Assembly: GCF_900128505.1 (NCBI RefSeq)
Contig: NZ_LT669941.1
Location: forward strand, 2,497,807-2,561,806
From: Parabacteroides timonensis
Lineage (GTDB): Bacteria; Bacteroidota; Bacteroidia; Bacteroidales; Tannerellaceae
Length of the DNA: 64,000 bases
Reading direction: 5' to 3'
Positions 1 through 7,633 of the stretch are shown one piece after another. The position numbers were made by a program, and so were the translations under genes. Each line of letters begins with the position of its first letter. Positions within the stretch are counted from its first letter, which is position 1. The notes below the pieces were generated by a model that saw only the letters and a program-made list of their open reading frames with translations, was not told the origin of the DNA and ran no database searches.

Positions 1-63
1 AATAGAAAATACTGCCAAAAAGGAAAAACGACGGATACAGTCTACATGTTTCGATTCTGACAT
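1..63 (-). CDS. Possible 5' end of a gene leaving the window (partial)
   Basis: Read leftward from an ATG at position 63, an open frame runs without a stop to the window edge and gives 21 residues: a short polar start, two arginines, then a hydrophobic stretch that could begin a membrane segment. It would be divergent from sppA and share the 64-383 intergenic region. Too little is visible to name it, and it may be chance. Confidence 0.3.
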   Translation of the reverse strand, partial: MSESKHVDCIRRFSFLAVFSI

Positions 64-383
64 AAGTTTACCCTGGTGTTTTGTCAACTTATTTCAGGAC
101 AGGACATCCCTTACTTTCTTTCTTTTGACTATTATCAAACGAATAAAGTATAATCATCAAACGAAAGGAATATATATGTCATTTATTCATTTGATATATA
201 TCAAACGAATAAATCTACAGGAAGGTTACGGGATTTCAATACGTTATATATAACAAAAGTCAAGCAAAAGTGTTATTTAATAACTAGATGTCTTTATAGC
301 TCAAATTAATCAACGCAAAAGAAAGGTTAGTATCAAGAAGTTAACTATATTTGCTGTCTGATAAAAACTTACGAAATATAGAT
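64..383. promoter_or_regulatory. Intergenic region before sppA with palindromic repeats
   Basis: No convincing gene lies here. The 15-mer TATCAAACGAATAAA occurs at 133-147 and 199-213, with a nearly exact inverted copy at 182-196, so 182-213 can fold into a hairpin with a two-base loop. A shorter related stretch (ATCAAACGAAA) lies near 154-164. Such spaced palindromes usually mark operators for a dimeric regulator. No clear TAnnTTTG box for sppA was found. Confidence 0.45.
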
Positions 384-2150
384 ATGAAACAATTTTTTAA
401 AATGATGTTTGCCTCAGCATTAGGTGTATTTGTTGCTGTTGGCCTGATTTCCATCGTATTTATCTTCACAATAATCGGTATTGCAAGTAGCATAAATAGC
501 ACTCCCGATTACAGTCCGAAAAGCAATACCGTCTATAAACTAACACTTGACGGTAGTTTATCTGATAATACAGAAGAAAATCCTCTTGCCATGCTGATGG
601 GAGAAACAGAAAAAGCTCTTTCCTTAAAAGATATATTATCAACAATTCAAACAGCCAAAGAAAATAAAAACATCAGTGGTATATATATAGAAGCAAAATC
701 ACTTAGTGCCGGCTCCGCCAGCCTTGAAGCAATCCGCAGAGCATTGACAGACTTTAAAGAAAGCGGTAAGTTCGTTATTGCTTACTCCGACAATTACAGC
801 CAAGGATGTTATTATCTATGTTCAGTGGCTGACAAAGTGTTTCTTAATCCACAAGGGACATTAGGTCTTGTAGGTATGGCTTCACAGACTATGTTTTATA
901 AAGAATTACTAAAAAAAGTCGGCATAGACATGATGATCTTTAAAGTTGGTACCTACAAAGGAGCCGTAGAGCCCTTCATGCTCGACAAATTAAGTGATGC
1001 TAATCGCGAACAGATACAATCATATATGAGTACTATCTGGGATAATGTTACTAGTGGCATTGCCGAATCGAGAAATATCTCCACCGAAGACATTAATAAC
1101 TTTGCAAACCAAGGCTATGCCTTTGCTTCTGCAGAGAAAGCTGTTGAATGTAAATTGGTAGATGAATTAAAATATCGTCCGGAAGCAGAAGAATATGTTA
1201 AAGAACTAGCGGGACAAAGCGATAAACGTTTGCAAACGGCCGATATAACAAAAATAAAAAGTATAAAAACAATCAATCGGGAAAAAGCTGATCGTATTGC
1301 GATTTTGTATGCCGAGGGTGAAATCAAACCCGAAGTATCCTCTTCTCCTTATAATGTAGAGCAAGCAATTACCGAAAAGGTTGCTACCGAACTAATCAAG
1401 TTGAAGAACGACAACAATATTAAGGCCGTAGTCTTCCGTGTAAATTCTCCCGGAGGAAGCGCATTCGTATCAGAACAGATCTGGCGTCAGGTCGTAGAAT
1501 TGAAAAAAGTAAAACCTATCGTTGTTTCCATGGGTGATGTTGCAGCTTCCGGAGGTTACTATATTTCATGTGCTGCCAGCAAAATCATAGCAGAACCTAA
1601 CACACTAACCGGATCGATCGGTATCTTCGGTATCTTTCCGAATGTAACTGGCCTGTTCAACAAACTATCATTAACAACAGATATTGTCAAAACCAACACA
1701 TACGCCGACCTGGGAGACATGAGCCGTCCAATGCGCGAAGATGAAAAAGTTCTTATCCAATCCTTCGTTGAAAGAGGATATGAAACTTTCCTTACTCGTT
1801 GTGCCGATGGCCGCGATATGAGCAAGGACGCTATCAATGAAATTGGCCAGGGACGCGTCTGGACCGGTGAACAAGCCAAGGAACGTGGGTTGGTCGACGA
1901 ACTGGGCGGTATAAACAAAGCGATTGAAACAGCAGCTTCACTAGCCGACTTGAGCGATTATAGCCTGACTTATGTTTCAGGGACGAAAGATTTCTGGAAA
2001 GAATTCATTGAAAAACAATTAGGAGAAGTAAAAGTATCCATTGTAAAAAGTGTTTTAGGTGATGAATACGAATATTTTAAGAATCTGAGCAATATAAAAA
2101 CAACAACCGGAGTTCAGGCACGACTACCTTATGATGTTAAACCCTTATAA
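384..2150 (+). CDS. sppA: Signal peptide peptidase SppA (67K type)
   Basis: A membrane-bound serine protease that degrades signal peptides left in the membrane after preprotein processing. The 588-residue protein has one N-terminal membrane segment (about residues 6-35) and two tandem ClpP-like domains, the long SppA form. The Ser/Lys dyad is recognisable: lysine about residue 192 (GTYKGAVEP) in the first domain and serine about residue 389 (AASGGYY) in the second. I chose the ATG at 384 because it directly precedes a typical membrane anchor; an in-frame TTG at 351 would add 11 unlikely residues. lpxK follows after 6 bases, so sppA-lpxK-thiL probably form one operon. Confidence 0.93.
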   Translation: MKQFFKMMFASALGVFVAVGLISIVFIFTIIGIASSINSTPDYSPKSNTVYKLTLDGSLSDNTEENPLAMLMGETEKALSLKDILSTIQTAKENKNISGIYIEAKSLSAGSASLEAIRRALTDFKESGKFVIAYSDNYSQGCYYLCSVADKVFLNPQGTLGLVGMASQTMFYKELLKKVGIDMMIFKVGTYKGAVEPFMLDKLSDANREQIQSYMSTIWDNVTSGIAESRNISTEDINNFANQGYAFASAEKAVECKLVDELKYRPEAEEYVKELAGQSDKRLQTADITKIKSIKTINREKADRIAILYAEGEIKPEVSSSPYNVEQAITEKVATELIKLKNDNNIKAVVFRVNSPGGSAFVSEQIWRQVVELKKVKPIVVSMGDVAASGGYYISCAASKIIAEPNTLTGSIGIFGIFPNVTGLFNKLSLTTDIVKTNTYADLGDMSRPMREDEKVLIQSFVERGYETFLTRCADGRDMSKDAINEIGQGRVWTGEQAKERGLVDELGGINKAIETAASLADLSDYSLTYVSGTKDFWKEFIEKQLGEVKVSIVKSVLGDEYEYFKNLSNIKTTTGVQARLPYDVKPL

Positions 2151-2156
2151 TCCGAG

Positions 2157-3257
2157 ATGCCGACAGAAAGCAACATAAAAAAGCACTCACTGCTCTCTCC
2201 TTTCTCTTTTCTATATGGGATAGGAGTCCGTTTTCGGAATCAACTGTTTGATTGGGGGGTATTGCCAACAGAGTCATACCCTATACCTATCATTTGCATT
2301 GGAAACCTGGCTGTGGGAGGAACAGGAAAAACTCCTCATACGGAATATATTATCCGCCTGTTAAAAGACAGCCATAGAATAGCTGTACTCAGCAGGGGGT
2401 ATAAACGAAAAACATCCGGTTTTATCCTGGCAAACAATCAAAATACAAGCATCGAAATCGGTGATGAGCCTTATCAAATGAAACATAAGTTTCCCGATAT
2501 ACTTGTCGCTGTTGATGCCAACCGCCGACGGGGTATCAGCAACTTGCTGGCACTACCGAATGATCAACGTCCGGAAATTATTCTCCTCGACGATGCCTAT
2601 CAACACCGTTATGTAACTCCTTCGCTTTCGATCGTACTGACAGATTATCATCGTTTGTTCTACATCGACAAATTATTACCAGCCGGCCTGCTCCGCGAAC
2701 CAGTCAACGGAATACGGCGTGCAGATATAGTTATCGTAACGAAGTGTGAAAAAGATATGAAGCCGATCGAGTACCGTATCATAGAAGAAAATATGAAATT
2801 ACTGGCACATCAATCCATTCATTTCACACATATTACTTATGGCGAAATAGAGCCGGTATTTGCTTCACAAGCAAAACCTCTTACACGAAAAGCCATACGT
2901 CAGGGTGAAGAACTTCTGGTTCTATCAGGTATAGCCTCTCCCGGAAGCTTTATTAAAGAGGCTAGAAAACTTTCAGAAAAAGTTACTCCATTGATTTTTC
3001 CGGATCACCATGATTTTGGAAAATCCGACATCAGACGGATAAAAAGTGCATTCGAATCAATGAGTTCATCCAAGAAATATATCCTGACAACAGAAAAAGA
3101 TGCAGCCAGGTTATCAGATAATCCATATATTCCCGAAGAATGGAAAGCTTATATGTATTATCTACCGATCACCATCGAATTCTGTCTGGAGAAAAGATTC
3201 GACGATGAAATCCGAAAACATATTACAACCTTTCAAAGAGATCATATTTTACGATAA
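2157..3257 (+). CDS. lpxK: Tetraacyldisaccharide 4'-kinase LpxK
   Basis: Phosphorylates the 4' position of the tetraacyl-disaccharide-1-phosphate precursor in lipid A synthesis, at the inner face of the cytoplasmic membrane. The 366-residue protein has the LpxK N-terminal hydrophobic anchor and a Walker A motif GNLAVGGTGKTPHTEY near residues 47-62, followed by the family motif LSRGYKRK and the DDAYQHR segment. Length is normal. It lies 6 bases after sppA and 5 bases before thiL. Other lipid A genes (lpxD, lpxC-fabZ, lpxA) are in a separate cluster at 35605-38836. Confidence 0.95.
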   Translation: MPTESNIKKHSLLSPFSFLYGIGVRFRNQLFDWGVLPTESYPIPIICIGNLAVGGTGKTPHTEYIIRLLKDSHRIAVLSRGYKRKTSGFILANNQNTSIEIGDEPYQMKHKFPDILVAVDANRRRGISNLLALPNDQRPEIILLDDAYQHRYVTPSLSIVLTDYHRLFYIDKLLPAGLLREPVNGIRRADIVIVTKCEKDMKPIEYRIIEENMKLLAHQSIHFTHITYGEIEPVFASQAKPLTRKAIRQGEELLVLSGIASPGSFIKEARKLSEKVTPLIFPDHHDFGKSDIRRIKSAFESMSSSKKYILTTEKDAARLSDNPYIPEEWKAYMYYLPITIEFCLEKRFDDEIRKHITTFQRDHILR

Positions 3258-3262
3258 ATAAA

Positions 3263-4294
3263 ATGAGTAAAAGAACAGAAATAGCAACATTAGGTGAATT
3301 CGGTTTAATCCGCCACCTGACAGAGAAAATAGAGTTAAAAAACGAAAGTACAGTAAAAGGTATTGGCGACGATGCAGCAGTTCTGGACTACAAGGAGAAA
3401 CAAATCCTGGTAACGACTGACCTCTTACTTGAAGGCGTTCATTTCGACCTGATGTATGTCCCGTTGAAACACCTAGGATATAAATCAGCCGTAGTCAATT
3501 TCTCCGATATCTATGCCATGAACGGCAAACCGAAACAGATTACTATCTCGATCGGAATCTCTAAACGATTCTCTGTAGAAGACCTGGAAGAGTTTTATTC
3601 AGGGCTTCAGCTCGCATGTGACATTTATGGTGTCGATATCGTAGGAGGCGACACATCTTCCTCTTTAACCGGAATGTGCATCAGCATCACTTGCATTGGC
3701 GAAGGAGAAAAAGGGAAAGTTGTAACCCGTAATGGAGCTAAAGATACTGATCTGGTTTGCGTATCCGGAGACTTGGGAGCCGCATACATGGGCCTACAGT
3801 TACTAGAACGTGAAAAGAGCGTATTCAAAGGAGAAAAGGATTTCACTCCCGATTTTTCCGGAAAAGAATATCTACTGGAACGCCAACTAAAACCGGAAGC
3901 ACGCAAAGACATCATTGAAATGTTGGAGAAGGCAGGTATCGTTCCCACCTCCATGATGGATATTTCCGATGGTCTTTCCTCCGAGTTATTACACATTTCA
4001 AAAGAGAGCAATGTCGGCTGCCGTATTTACGAAGACCGAATTCCCATCGACTATCAGACCGCAGCCATGGCCGAACAGTTCAGTATGAACTTGGTAACAG
4101 CGGCCCTAAATGGCGGTGAAGATTATGAATTATTATTCACGGTTCCTTTGACTGATCATGACAAAGTATCTGAAATGAAAGGAGTTAAAGTAATCGGCCA
4201 CATCACAAAACCAGAATTAGGCAACTATCTGGTAGGCCGTGATGGCGGAGAAGTTGAATTAAAAGCTCAGGGCTGGAATTCACTCAGTGAATAA
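3263..4294 (+). CDS. thiL: Thiamine-monophosphate kinase ThiL
   Basis: Phosphorylates thiamine monophosphate to thiamine diphosphate, the last step of cofactor synthesis. The 343-residue protein belongs to the PurM/ThiL ATP-binding superfamily: an N-terminal GDDAAV motif, the VTTDLLLEGVHFD segment, the VGGDTS glycine-rich motif, MDISDGLSSEL near the middle and NGGEDYELLF near the C-terminus, all hallmarks of ThiL. It follows lpxK after 5 bases and is probably cotranscribed. No thiamine biosynthesis genes or TPP riboswitch were seen nearby. Confidence 0.95.
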   Translation: MSKRTEIATLGEFGLIRHLTEKIELKNESTVKGIGDDAAVLDYKEKQILVTTDLLLEGVHFDLMYVPLKHLGYKSAVVNFSDIYAMNGKPKQITISIGISKRFSVEDLEEFYSGLQLACDIYGVDIVGGDTSSSLTGMCISITCIGEGEKGKVVTRNGAKDTDLVCVSGDLGAAYMGLQLLEREKSVFKGEKDFTPDFSGKEYLLERQLKPEARKDIIEMLEKAGIVPTSMMDISDGLSSELLHISKESNVGCRIYEDRIPIDYQTAAMAEQFSMNLVTAALNGGEDYELLFTVPLTDHDKVSEMKGVKVIGHITKPELGNYLVGRDGGEVELKAQGWNSLSE

Positions 4295-4320
4295 TTTTAA
4301 TCACTTTTTCCACAAAACTG

Positions 4321-4350
4321 TTGCATATTAAAAAAAAGTCCGTATCTTTG
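4321..4350 (+). promoter_or_regulatory. Promoter of tRNA-Phe
   Basis: A -33 element TTG (4321-4323) and a perfect Bacteroidetes -7 box TATCTTTG (4343-4350) are separated by 19 bases, the spacing expected for the primary sigma factor of this phylum. The tRNA starts 20 bases after the box. Confidence 0.75.
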
Positions 4351-4370
4351 CACCCGTTAAACAAAACAAC

Positions 4371-4443
4371 GGTGCCATAGCTCAGTTGGTAGAGCAAAGG
4401 ACTGAAAATCCTTGTGTCCCCGGTTCGATTCCTGGTGGCACCA
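4371..4443 (+). tRNA. tRNA-Phe (anticodon GAA)
   Basis: A 73-base cloverleaf with acceptor stem GGTGCCA/TGGCACC, D-arm GCTC/GAGC, anticodon GAA at 4404-4406 in the loop CTGAAAA, and T-arm with GGTTCGATTCC. Discriminator A at 4443; CCA is not encoded. The 3' part (from 4391) is the attachment site of the adjacent island, so this intact tRNA is a hybrid of chromosomal 5' sequence and element-supplied 3' sequence. Confidence 0.96.
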
Positions 4444-4461
4444 CTGAAAATCAAGCAGTTA
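4391..4461 (+). repeat. Left attachment site (attL) of the tRNA-Phe island
   Basis: This 71-base stretch covers the tRNA from the D-loop to the 3' end plus 18 bases of flank. It recurs at 13121-13191 with only two mismatches (4445-4446 TG against AA). Direct repeats of a tRNA 3' end with an integrase gene just inside are the standard trace of site-specific integration. Confidence 0.9.
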
Positions 4462-4484
4462 TCTAAAAGATGACTGCTTTTTTT
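4453..4484 (+). terminator. Terminator after tRNA-Phe
   Basis: An 11-bp stem (AAGCAGTTATC with GATGACTGCTT, one wobble pair) with a TAAAA loop is followed by a run of T. A similar but not identical hairpin follows the second att copy at 13183, the one that belongs to the original chromosome. Confidence 0.75.
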
Positions 4485-4557
4485 ATGTCTTTTCGGTGGT
4501 TTTTACCTCAAAATCCTGTTATTTTTTGTGTTTTTCGTGTCAGTTTACAGATGCCAT

Positions 4558-4577
4558 GTAAACCGAGATGTAAACCA
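4558..4577 (+). repeat. End repeat, left copy (candidate integrase arm site)
   Basis: GTAAACCGAGATGTAAACCA matches 13007-13026 at 19 of 20 positions, in the same orientation. Each copy contains two GTAAAC hexamers 12 bases apart. An inverted GTTTAC lies at 4543-4548. The repeat ends on the first base of the integrase start codon, so binding here could also repress integrase expression. Confidence 0.6.
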
Positions 4578-5776
4578 TGAGTATTACAATCAATGTCGTA
4601 TGTTACAAGTCTAAAGTTCTAAAAAACAATGAATCACCTTTAATGTTACGTATCTGCAAAGATGGCAAACGGAAGTATGAAAGCATTGGAATTTCCTTTG
4701 CCCCAAAATATTGGGACTTCAAAGTGAATAAACCTACCGCCAAATGTCCTAACAGAGAGTACATTGAAAAGGTGATTACGGAGAAAACAAAAGCCTATAC
4801 GGATAAAATTCTGGAATTAAAGGCTATGGAGAGGGAGTTTACTGCAACCACATTGGCGGAGAAAGTGAATAACCCTGTAAAACTAAAAACCGTCGGGGAT
4901 GTCTTTCTGGATTATATGGAGAGGCTGACAGCGGAGAAACGCACAGGCTACATGCTTTCTGTCAAACAAGTTTATAACTCGCTTATAAGGTTTAACAAAC
5001 ATCTGAATATCTATTTTCCTGATATTGATACAGCATGGTTGCGGAAATACGAGACCTGGTTACGTTCCTGCAATATCAAAGAAAATACGATAGGCATACG
5101 TTTCAGAACATTACGAGCGATCTATAATCTGGCTATTGAGGAAAACATCGTCAAAGCAGAATATTATCCTTTCAATAAGTATAAGGTATCTAAGCTGCAT
5201 GAGGAAACAGCCAAAAGAGCAATCACGAAAGAGGATATAAATAAGGTTCTCTCTTACAAGTCCAGCAACCCATTTACGAGACTACCTATCGACCTGTTTA
5301 CTTTCTCCTACATCATGGGTGGTATCAACTTCGTGGATATGGCATACCTTACAAAAGAGAATATCATTGACAATCGGTTGATCTATTCCAGACGCAAAAC
5401 AAGTAAATTGATAAAACTGCCATTACAGCCGAAAGCCATTGAACTGATTCAGAAATACGCTGATCCGGACAATCCCTACCTATTCCCTATCCTGTCTACC
5501 TTTCATAAAACAGAACAGCAGCAACGGAACAGGATTCATAAGGTGATTACTAAGACGAATAACCGCTTAAAAGTTATCGGCAAAGAGTTTAACTTGCCTA
5601 TCGAATTGACAACATACGTTGCAAGGCACAGTTTCGCAACTTCGTTAAAAAGGTCGGGGGTGAACACCTCTTTAATCAGTGAGGCTTTAGGACATAGCTC
5701 GGAGAGAGTAACACAAATTTATTTGGATAGCTTTGGCAATGATCAAATGGATGATGCAATGAAGAATTTGCTCTAA
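4577..5776 (+). CDS. Tyrosine recombinase (integrase) of the tRNA-Phe island
   Basis: Site-specific recombinase that inserts and excises the island. The 399 residues show an N-terminal arm-binding domain (about 1-95), a SAM-like core-binding domain (about 105-205) and a C-terminal catalytic domain. Visible catalytic residues: K near 274-277, R350 in VARHSFAT, H373 in LGH, and the nucleophile Y382. The box I region reads YIMGGINFVDMA (245-256), where related Bacteroidales recombinases usually carry an arginine (TRGM), so Arg I seems absent, as reported for the CTnDOT integrase. It lies 133 bases from the tRNA and is followed by a strong terminator. Confidence 0.93.
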   Translation: MSITINVVCYKSKVLKNNESPLMLRICKDGKRKYESIGISFAPKYWDFKVNKPTAKCPNREYIEKVITEKTKAYTDKILELKAMEREFTATTLAEKVNNPVKLKTVGDVFLDYMERLTAEKRTGYMLSVKQVYNSLIRFNKHLNIYFPDIDTAWLRKYETWLRSCNIKENTIGIRFRTLRAIYNLAIEENIVKAEYYPFNKYKVSKLHEETAKRAITKEDINKVLSYKSSNPFTRLPIDLFTFSYIMGGINFVDMAYLTKENIIDNRLIYSRRKTSKLIKLPLQPKAIELIQKYADPDNPYLFPILSTFHKTEQQQRNRIHKVITKTNNRLKVIGKEFNLPIELTTYVARHSFATSLKRSGVNTSLISEALGHSSERVTQIYLDSFGNDQMDDAMKNLL

Positions 5777-5780
5777 ATAA

Positions 5781-5821
5781 AAATAATCTCATTGGCAGCA
5801 ATGCTGGTGAGATTATTTTTT
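5781..5821 (+). terminator. Terminator after the integrase
   Basis: AAATAATCTCA (5781-5791) pairs with TGAGATTATTT (5808-5818), and an inner CAGCA/TGCTG pairing extends the stem. A T-run follows, which separates integrase transcription from the cargo genes. Confidence 0.75.
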
Positions 5822-5849
5822 TACTTTTACACGCAGAAATTGAATCACA

Positions 5850-6872
5850 ATGACTGCGAAAACAACGCTCATACCAATAAATCTACCAGATTTCAGACGG
5901 CTTGAACCGTTAATGACTAAATATTACGGTTTTGACAGATATATGTTACATCATGAAATAGAGGCATTATATCAAGTACATAAATATAAACTTGATGATT
6001 TCGCAGAAGGTAAGGACTTATCACCATATAAAAGAGAAAGTTCCCTGATGTATGAATCTTTTGGAGCAACAGCTTTCGATATTGAGCGATATACTCCCAA
6101 AAAGAAAGATGAATACATAAGCTATCAAGATGTCATATTTGATTCTGACTCTACCTTATACATATCCGTTTCAAATGATAAGCTGGTAGATACCATACTA
6201 ACACTCGCTGATGGTTATGGCTTAACCAAAGAAATTGATGATGATGTGGTAAATATACTTCTTTGGATGGCTGCTATTTATGAAAAATATACTCGCAATT
6301 CCTTTGTTCGACCTGATGATATTGAAAACAACTATGATTCTTTGGCTTATGCCAAATCAGTACGTCCAGAAATGCTGCAACTATATGAATTTCTGAAAAC
6401 AAGCAAATTAACCAATTTGCAAATCAAAAGTCCAAACGGTTCTGTCACAATACCCAATTCAGAAGCATGGTTCACAACCCTGTTGGAGGACTATCTGAAT
6501 ATATATTTAGGTGTGAACGATCTGGAAGAAGCGCAAAACGAGCTTAAATTTACCTATGGTAAAAAGTCCGGCAGGAAATTTGATGATCCAGCTTTCAATA
6601 TCATGGCAATGGGCACATTCAATATACTGCAACATTCCAGTATTGCCTCTACAAAAGCAGGAACAATCACAAATCAACAATGTGAGTTCATTCTCGAGTA
6701 TTTAGAAACAATTGGCTGCTTCAAAAATGATGACAGGAAAAATGATATGAACTACATACGCTCCGCTATTTCCATAATGAAAAAGCAAAACTTTACTTCG
6801 AAATGGGATTATCTACTTAACTTCACACTCAAACGCTCACCAAACAATCCAACAGAAGGCTATTATTGGTAA
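5850..6872 (+). CDS. Uncharacterised island protein, 340 aa
   Basis: I do not recognise a family. The protein is soluble-looking, acidic and tyrosine-rich, with no signal peptide or membrane segment. The N-terminal part contains YYGFDRYML and a charged KYKLDDFAEGKD stretch. The middle is mostly predicted helix, and the C-terminus is basic and ends in GYYW. It starts 73 bases after the integrase stop, beyond the terminator, so it probably has its own promoter. The same-strand neighbours at 7080 and 7634 suggest a three-gene module. Confidence 0.7.
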   Translation: MTAKTTLIPINLPDFRRLEPLMTKYYGFDRYMLHHEIEALYQVHKYKLDDFAEGKDLSPYKRESSLMYESFGATAFDIERYTPKKKDEYISYQDVIFDSDSTLYISVSNDKLVDTILTLADGYGLTKEIDDDVVNILLWMAAIYEKYTRNSFVRPDDIENNYDSLAYAKSVRPEMLQLYEFLKTSKLTNLQIKSPNGSVTIPNSEAWFTTLLEDYLNIYLGVNDLEEAQNELKFTYGKKSGRKFDDPAFNIMAMGTFNILQHSSIASTKAGTITNQQCEFILEYLETIGCFKNDDRKNDMNYIRSAISIMKKQNFTSKWDYLLNFTLKRSPNNPTEGYYW

Positions 6873-6990
6873 TTTTTTTCCAAAACATAAAACCATTTAA
6901 TGACATAAACCACAACCACATAAAGAATACCCCATTAAGTCGTATTTATTGTTTATACCCCAGCTCCCGCCAAAATCAGATATTTGCAGT

Positions 6991-7032
6991 GTAATCAACT
7001 ACGAGAGGTGCACATCTCGATCAGTTGATTAC
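6991..7032 (+). promoter_or_regulatory. Long two-part hairpin in the leader of the 160-aa gene
   Basis: GTAATCAACT (6991-7000) pairs with AGTTGATTAC (7023-7032), and inside it CGAGA (7002-7006) pairs with TCTCG (7015-7019). The start codon is 47 bases downstream and no T-run follows, so this is more likely a leader structure or operator than a terminator. A near-match to a -7 box (GATATTTG, 6979-6986) lies just upstream and would place the hairpin at the start of the transcript. Confidence 0.5.
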
Positions 7033-7079
7033 CTGAACTCCCGAACAGGAAAGAGGGAACAATAAAAACATTTACAATC

Positions 7080-7562
7080 ATGGAAGCATTAAATATCAAC
7101 ACTGAAAACCAATTCGTTAGAAAATATAACAATATGGGTGCACACAATGCAGCCAAACTGATGATGCGGAAGTACGAGAACCTGACTGTTCAATTCAAGA
7201 CAGGCAAAGACAATTTCCCTTATGCTTGGTTGGAATCCAAAAGCATGGCAGGCTTTAAACTAAACTTGAACCAGAAAGAACTTACCTGGCTGATGGGTTA
7301 TCTGAAAGAAGGAAAAACGGAAGATTTCGGAACTGAACCGGAAAATGTGGAAGCCTACGAAAAGGATAAGGACTATGATTTGCAACTCGCAATGTTCAAG
7401 CACTTGGTCGAAGGCGGTAAAGTCCTGCAATTTGTTCCCTTGTTCCGCGAGACCAACGGATATATAACCGCTTATGCCTCTTACAAAAAAGGGAAGATCA
7501 TATTTCGACTGAAAAGAACAGATGACTTGATTGAATACCTGGCAGAAAAAGAACTGATCTGA
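7080..7562 (+). CDS. Uncharacterised island protein, 160 aa
   Basis: No family recognised. A small soluble protein with many lysines and tyrosines. The N-terminal half contains MGAHNAAKLMMRKYENL and a beta-like segment with YAWLESKSMAGFKLNL; the C-terminal half alternates short strands and ends with a helix. It has no signal peptide and no cysteine cluster. It lies 71 bases upstream of the helicase-like gene, in the same direction, with a hairpin leader before it. The size and position would suit an accessory partner or DNA-binding subunit of the helicase, but that is only inference. Confidence 0.65.
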   Translation: MEALNINTENQFVRKYNNMGAHNAAKLMMRKYENLTVQFKTGKDNFPYAWLESKSMAGFKLNLNQKELTWLMGYLKEGKTEDFGTEPENVEAYEKDKDYDLQLAMFKHLVEGGKVLQFVPLFRETNGYITAYASYKKGKIIFRLKRTDDLIEYLAEKELI

Positions 7563-7633
7563 TAATAACCAATTGAGTGGTAGTCTACAAAACTATCACT
7601 CCTATTCCTATAAATCATTAAAACACAAGAAAG

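Noticed and set aside
351..383. Earlier TTG start for sppA
   Set aside because: It would add 11 polar residues before a normal membrane anchor; the ATG at 384 fits the family better.
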